Origin: Rubrivivax gelatinosus IL144
GTDB lineage: Bacteria > Pseudomonadota > Gammaproteobacteria > Burkholderiales > Burkholderiaceae_C
Assembly: GCF_000284255.1 (NCBI RefSeq)
Contig: NC_017075.1
Location: 2,418,001-2,482,000 of the forward strand
Length of the DNA stretch: 64,000 nucleotides
Direction: 5' to 3'
The notes beneath the pieces were generated by a model, which was not told where the DNA came from, made no database searches, and saw only the letters and a program-made list of their open reading frames with translations. Below are positions 62,147 to 64,000 of this stretch, in pieces. The first letter of the stretch is position 1. Each line of letters starts with the position of its first letter. A program made the position numbers and the translations under genes.

Positions 62147-64000
62147 CTAGCGCAGGACCGCGGCGTCGGGCGCGTCCATGCCCTGGTGGCGCAACAGCGC
62201 GTCGAGACGGGGTTCACGCCCGCGGAACGCGACGAAGCTGGCCAGCGCCGGACGGCTGCCGCCGGCTTCGAGGATGCACTCGCGGAAACGCCGCCCGGTC
62301 GCCGCGTCGAAGACACCGGCTTCCTCGAAGGCGCTGAAGGCGTCGGCCGACAGCACCTCGGCCCAGGCGTAGCTGTAGTAGCCCGCCGAGTAGCCGCCGT
62401 CGAACAGATGCGTGAAGCTGTGCGGGAAGCGGTGCCAGTCGGGCATCGCCCAGCCGCCGATCTCGGCGCGCACTTCCTCGGCCAGCGCCATCACGCGCCC
62501 TTCGTTGCCCGGCTCGGCATGCAGCCGCATGTCGAACAGGCCGAACTCGGCGTGGCGCAGCATCATCAGCCCGCTCTGGAAGTTCTTCGCCGCGACCATG
62601 CGCTCGAAGAGCTCGCGCGGCAGCGGCTCGCCGGTGTCGACGTGCGCCGACAGCCGCGACAGCACCTCCCACTCCCAGGCGAAGTTCTCCATGAACTGGC
62701 TGGGCAGCTCGACGGCGTCCCACTCGACGCCGGAGATGCCGGCCACCGCCAGTTCGTCGACCTGGGTCAGCATGTGGTGCAGGCCGTGGCCGAACTCGTG
62801 GAACAGCGTGACGACGTCGTCGTGCGACAGCAGCGCCGGCTTGTCGCCGACCGGCGGCGCGAAGTTGCAGACCAGGTGCGCCAGCGGCCATTGCAGGCCG
62901 CCGCCGTCGGGGCGCGCCCAGCGGCCGCGCGCGTCGTCCATCCAGGCGCCCGACTGCTTGCCCGGGCGGGCGTGCAGGTCGAGGTAGACGCCGGCGATCG
63001 TGCGGCCGTCGCGGCGCAGCTCGCAGAAGCGCACGTCGGGGTGCCAGACCGGCGCTTCGGCGGCAACGATCTCGACCTCGAACAGCGTGCGCACCAGGCC
63101 GAACAGGCCGTCGAGCACACGCGGCTCGGTGAAGTACTGGCGGACCTCGGCGTTGGAGAAGGCGTAGCGCGACTGCTTCAGGCGCTCGCTGGCGTAGCGC
63201 CGGTCCCAGGGCTCCAGCGTCGACAGGCCCAGCTCGCGCGCGGCGAAGTCTTCGAGTTCCTGCTTGTCGGCCTGCGCGAACGGCCGCGCGCGGCGCGCCA
63301 GGTCGCGGATGAAGTCCATCACCTGCGCCGGCGTCTCGGCCATCTTGGGCACCAGCGAGAGCTCGGCGTGGCTGGCCAGGCCCAGCAGCGTGGCTTCCTC
63401 CTGGCGCAGCGCGACGAGTTCGGCGATCAGCGGGCCGTTGTCGAGCTCGGCGGCACCGAACTCGCTGGCGCGTGTGGCGTCGGCGCGGAACAGCTGTTCG
63501 CGCAGGCCGCGGTCGTGCGCGTACTGCAGCACCGGGCGCAGCAACGGCTCGTGCAGCGTCAGCTTGTGGCCCTCGCGGCCTTCGGCGGCGGCGGCCGCTC
63601 GCGTGGCCTCGACGACGTCGGCCGGCACGCCGGCCAGCGCGGCGGTGTCGACGTAGAGCGCGAAGCCGTCGGTGGCGTCGAGCACATGCTCGCCGAAGCT
63701 CTGCGACAGCTCGGCCAGGCGCGCCTGGATCGCGGCAAAACGCTCGCGCGCCGCACCCTGCAGCTCGGCGCCGCCGAGCACGAAGTCACGCAGCGCGTCG
63801 GCCAGCGCCTTGCGGCGCGCCGGTGCCAGCGACGCGGCGGCGGGCTGCGCGGCGACCGCCTTGTACTTGGCGTACAGGCGCTCGTCGGCGCCCAGGCGGG
63901 TCAGGAAATCGGTGACGCGCGGCAGCGCCTCGCCGTAGGCGGCGCGCAGCTCGGGCGTGTCGGCGACGGCCTGCAGATGTCCGACCGCGCCCCAGGCGCG
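62147..64000 (-). CDS. prlC: oligopeptidase A (M3 metallopeptidase), N-terminus beyond the window
   Basis: The last 617 residues of an M3-family zinc peptidase. The frame stays open to the right edge with coherent protein (RAWGAVGHLQAVADTPELR at the cut), so the true start lies outside. The HExxH zinc motif is in TLFHEFGHGLHHML, the third ligand in the downstream GVEWDAVELPSQFMENFAWE stretch, and the substrate-loop GGYSAGYYSYAWAEVL near the end. It degrades oligopeptides in the cytosol. The internal GTG at 63781 is not the start. Confidence 0.94.
   Translation of the reverse strand, partial: RAWGAVGHLQAVADTPELRAAYGEALPRVTDFLTRLGADERLYAKYKAVAAQPAAASLAPARRKALADALRDFVLGGAELQGAARERFAAIQARLAELSQSFGEHVLDATDGFALYVDTAALAGVPADVVEATRAAAAAEGREGHKLTLHEPLLRPVLQYAHDRGLREQLFRADATRASEFGAAELDNGPLIAELVALRQEEATLLGLASHAELSLVPKMAETPAQVMDFIRDLARRARPFAQADKQELEDFAARELGLSTLEPWDRRYASERLKQSRYAFSNAEVRQYFTEPRVLDGLFGLVRTLFEVEIVAAEAPVWHPDVRFCELRRDGRTIAGVYLDLHARPGKQSGAWMDDARGRWARPDGGGLQWPLAHLVCNFAPPVGDKPALLSHDDVVTLFHEFGHGLHHMLTQVDELAVAGISGVEWDAVELPSQFMENFAWEWEVLSRLSAHVDTGEPLPRELFERMVAAKNFQSGLMMLRHAEFGLFDMRLHAEPGNEGRVMALAEEVRAEIGGWAMPDWHRFPHSFTHLFDGGYSAGYYSYAWAEVLSADAFSAFEEAGVFDAATGRRFRECILEAGGSRPALASFVAFRGREPRLDALLRHQGMDAPDAAVLR

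Overview
The window is uniformly GC-rich (roughly 70% by eye) and reads as ordinary chromosome of a betaproteobacterium in the order Burkholderiales. A Rubrivivax gelatinosus-like organism is my best guess (inference). The grounds are a complete citrate-fermentation cluster, a PHA phasin, a 7Fe ferredoxin/FNR pair, isoquinoline-oxidoreductase-type molybdoenzymes and methanol-dehydrogenase maturation genes. I found no insertion sequence, prophage or CRISPR array. Both window edges cut genes: a secreted protein on the left and the oligopeptidase prlC on the right.

Layout. 0-8 kb: an SF1 helicase, a zinc alcohol dehydrogenase, a DUF2242 lipoprotein, and an OmpR-type two-component pair facing a lipid A phosphoethanolamine transferase (eptA) that has a PmrA-box-like direct repeat upstream. 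8-19.4 kb: a small hypothetical gene behind an FNR-like palindrome, then a one-direction citrate cluster (2HCT transporter, FAH-family enzyme, citC-D-E-F-X-G, sensor citA, regulator citB, and an RBBP9-like serine hydrolase placed like a citrate-lyase deacetylase). 19.4-23.3 kb: a di-haem cytochrome plus 2Fe-2S and molybdopterin subunits of an IorAB-type dehydrogenase, then a GFA-family protein. 23.5-30.3 kb: a signalling block of a large PAS hybrid kinase with HPt, a two-domain KaiC-like ATPase, and a kinase with a degenerate N-terminal receiver that overlaps it. 30.4-37.8 kb (minus): mxaRSACKL, the calcium/maturation genes of PQQ methanol dehydrogenase, behind a NarL-type two-component pair, with no dehydrogenase structural gene in view. 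38.2-41 kb: a third hybrid kinase.

41.1-43.7 kb: tRNA-Asn with a terminator, then a TonB-dependent receptor under a TPP riboswitch. 43.8-48.9 kb (minus): one tight sulfur-assimilation operon, cysI - DUF934 - cysH (APS-reductase type) - SUMT - fdxA - ferredoxin reductase, which makes siroheme, APS reductase, sulfite reductase and a plausible electron supply from one transcript. 49-52 kb: patatin lipoprotein, a cupin XRE regulator divergent from an EamA exporter, an Rnk-type factor and a 30-residue leaderless-looking peptide. 52.1-55.9 kb: phasin with PhaR-like operators, divergent from an HDAC-like hydrolase, thioesterase, nitroreductase and 2-hydroxyacid dehydrogenase. 55.9-64 kb: otsB and a membrane-anchored otsA, rmuC, an MFS transporter, a DUF4124/glutaredoxin protein and prlC.

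Most neighbouring genes overlap by 4-17 bp or are a few bases apart, so the window is organised as long translationally coupled operons. Regulatory information sits in a few AT-richer gaps (7.7-8.5, 43.5, 48.9, 50.46, 52.7 and 58.98 kb). All calls come from reading sequence and motifs; no database search was run.
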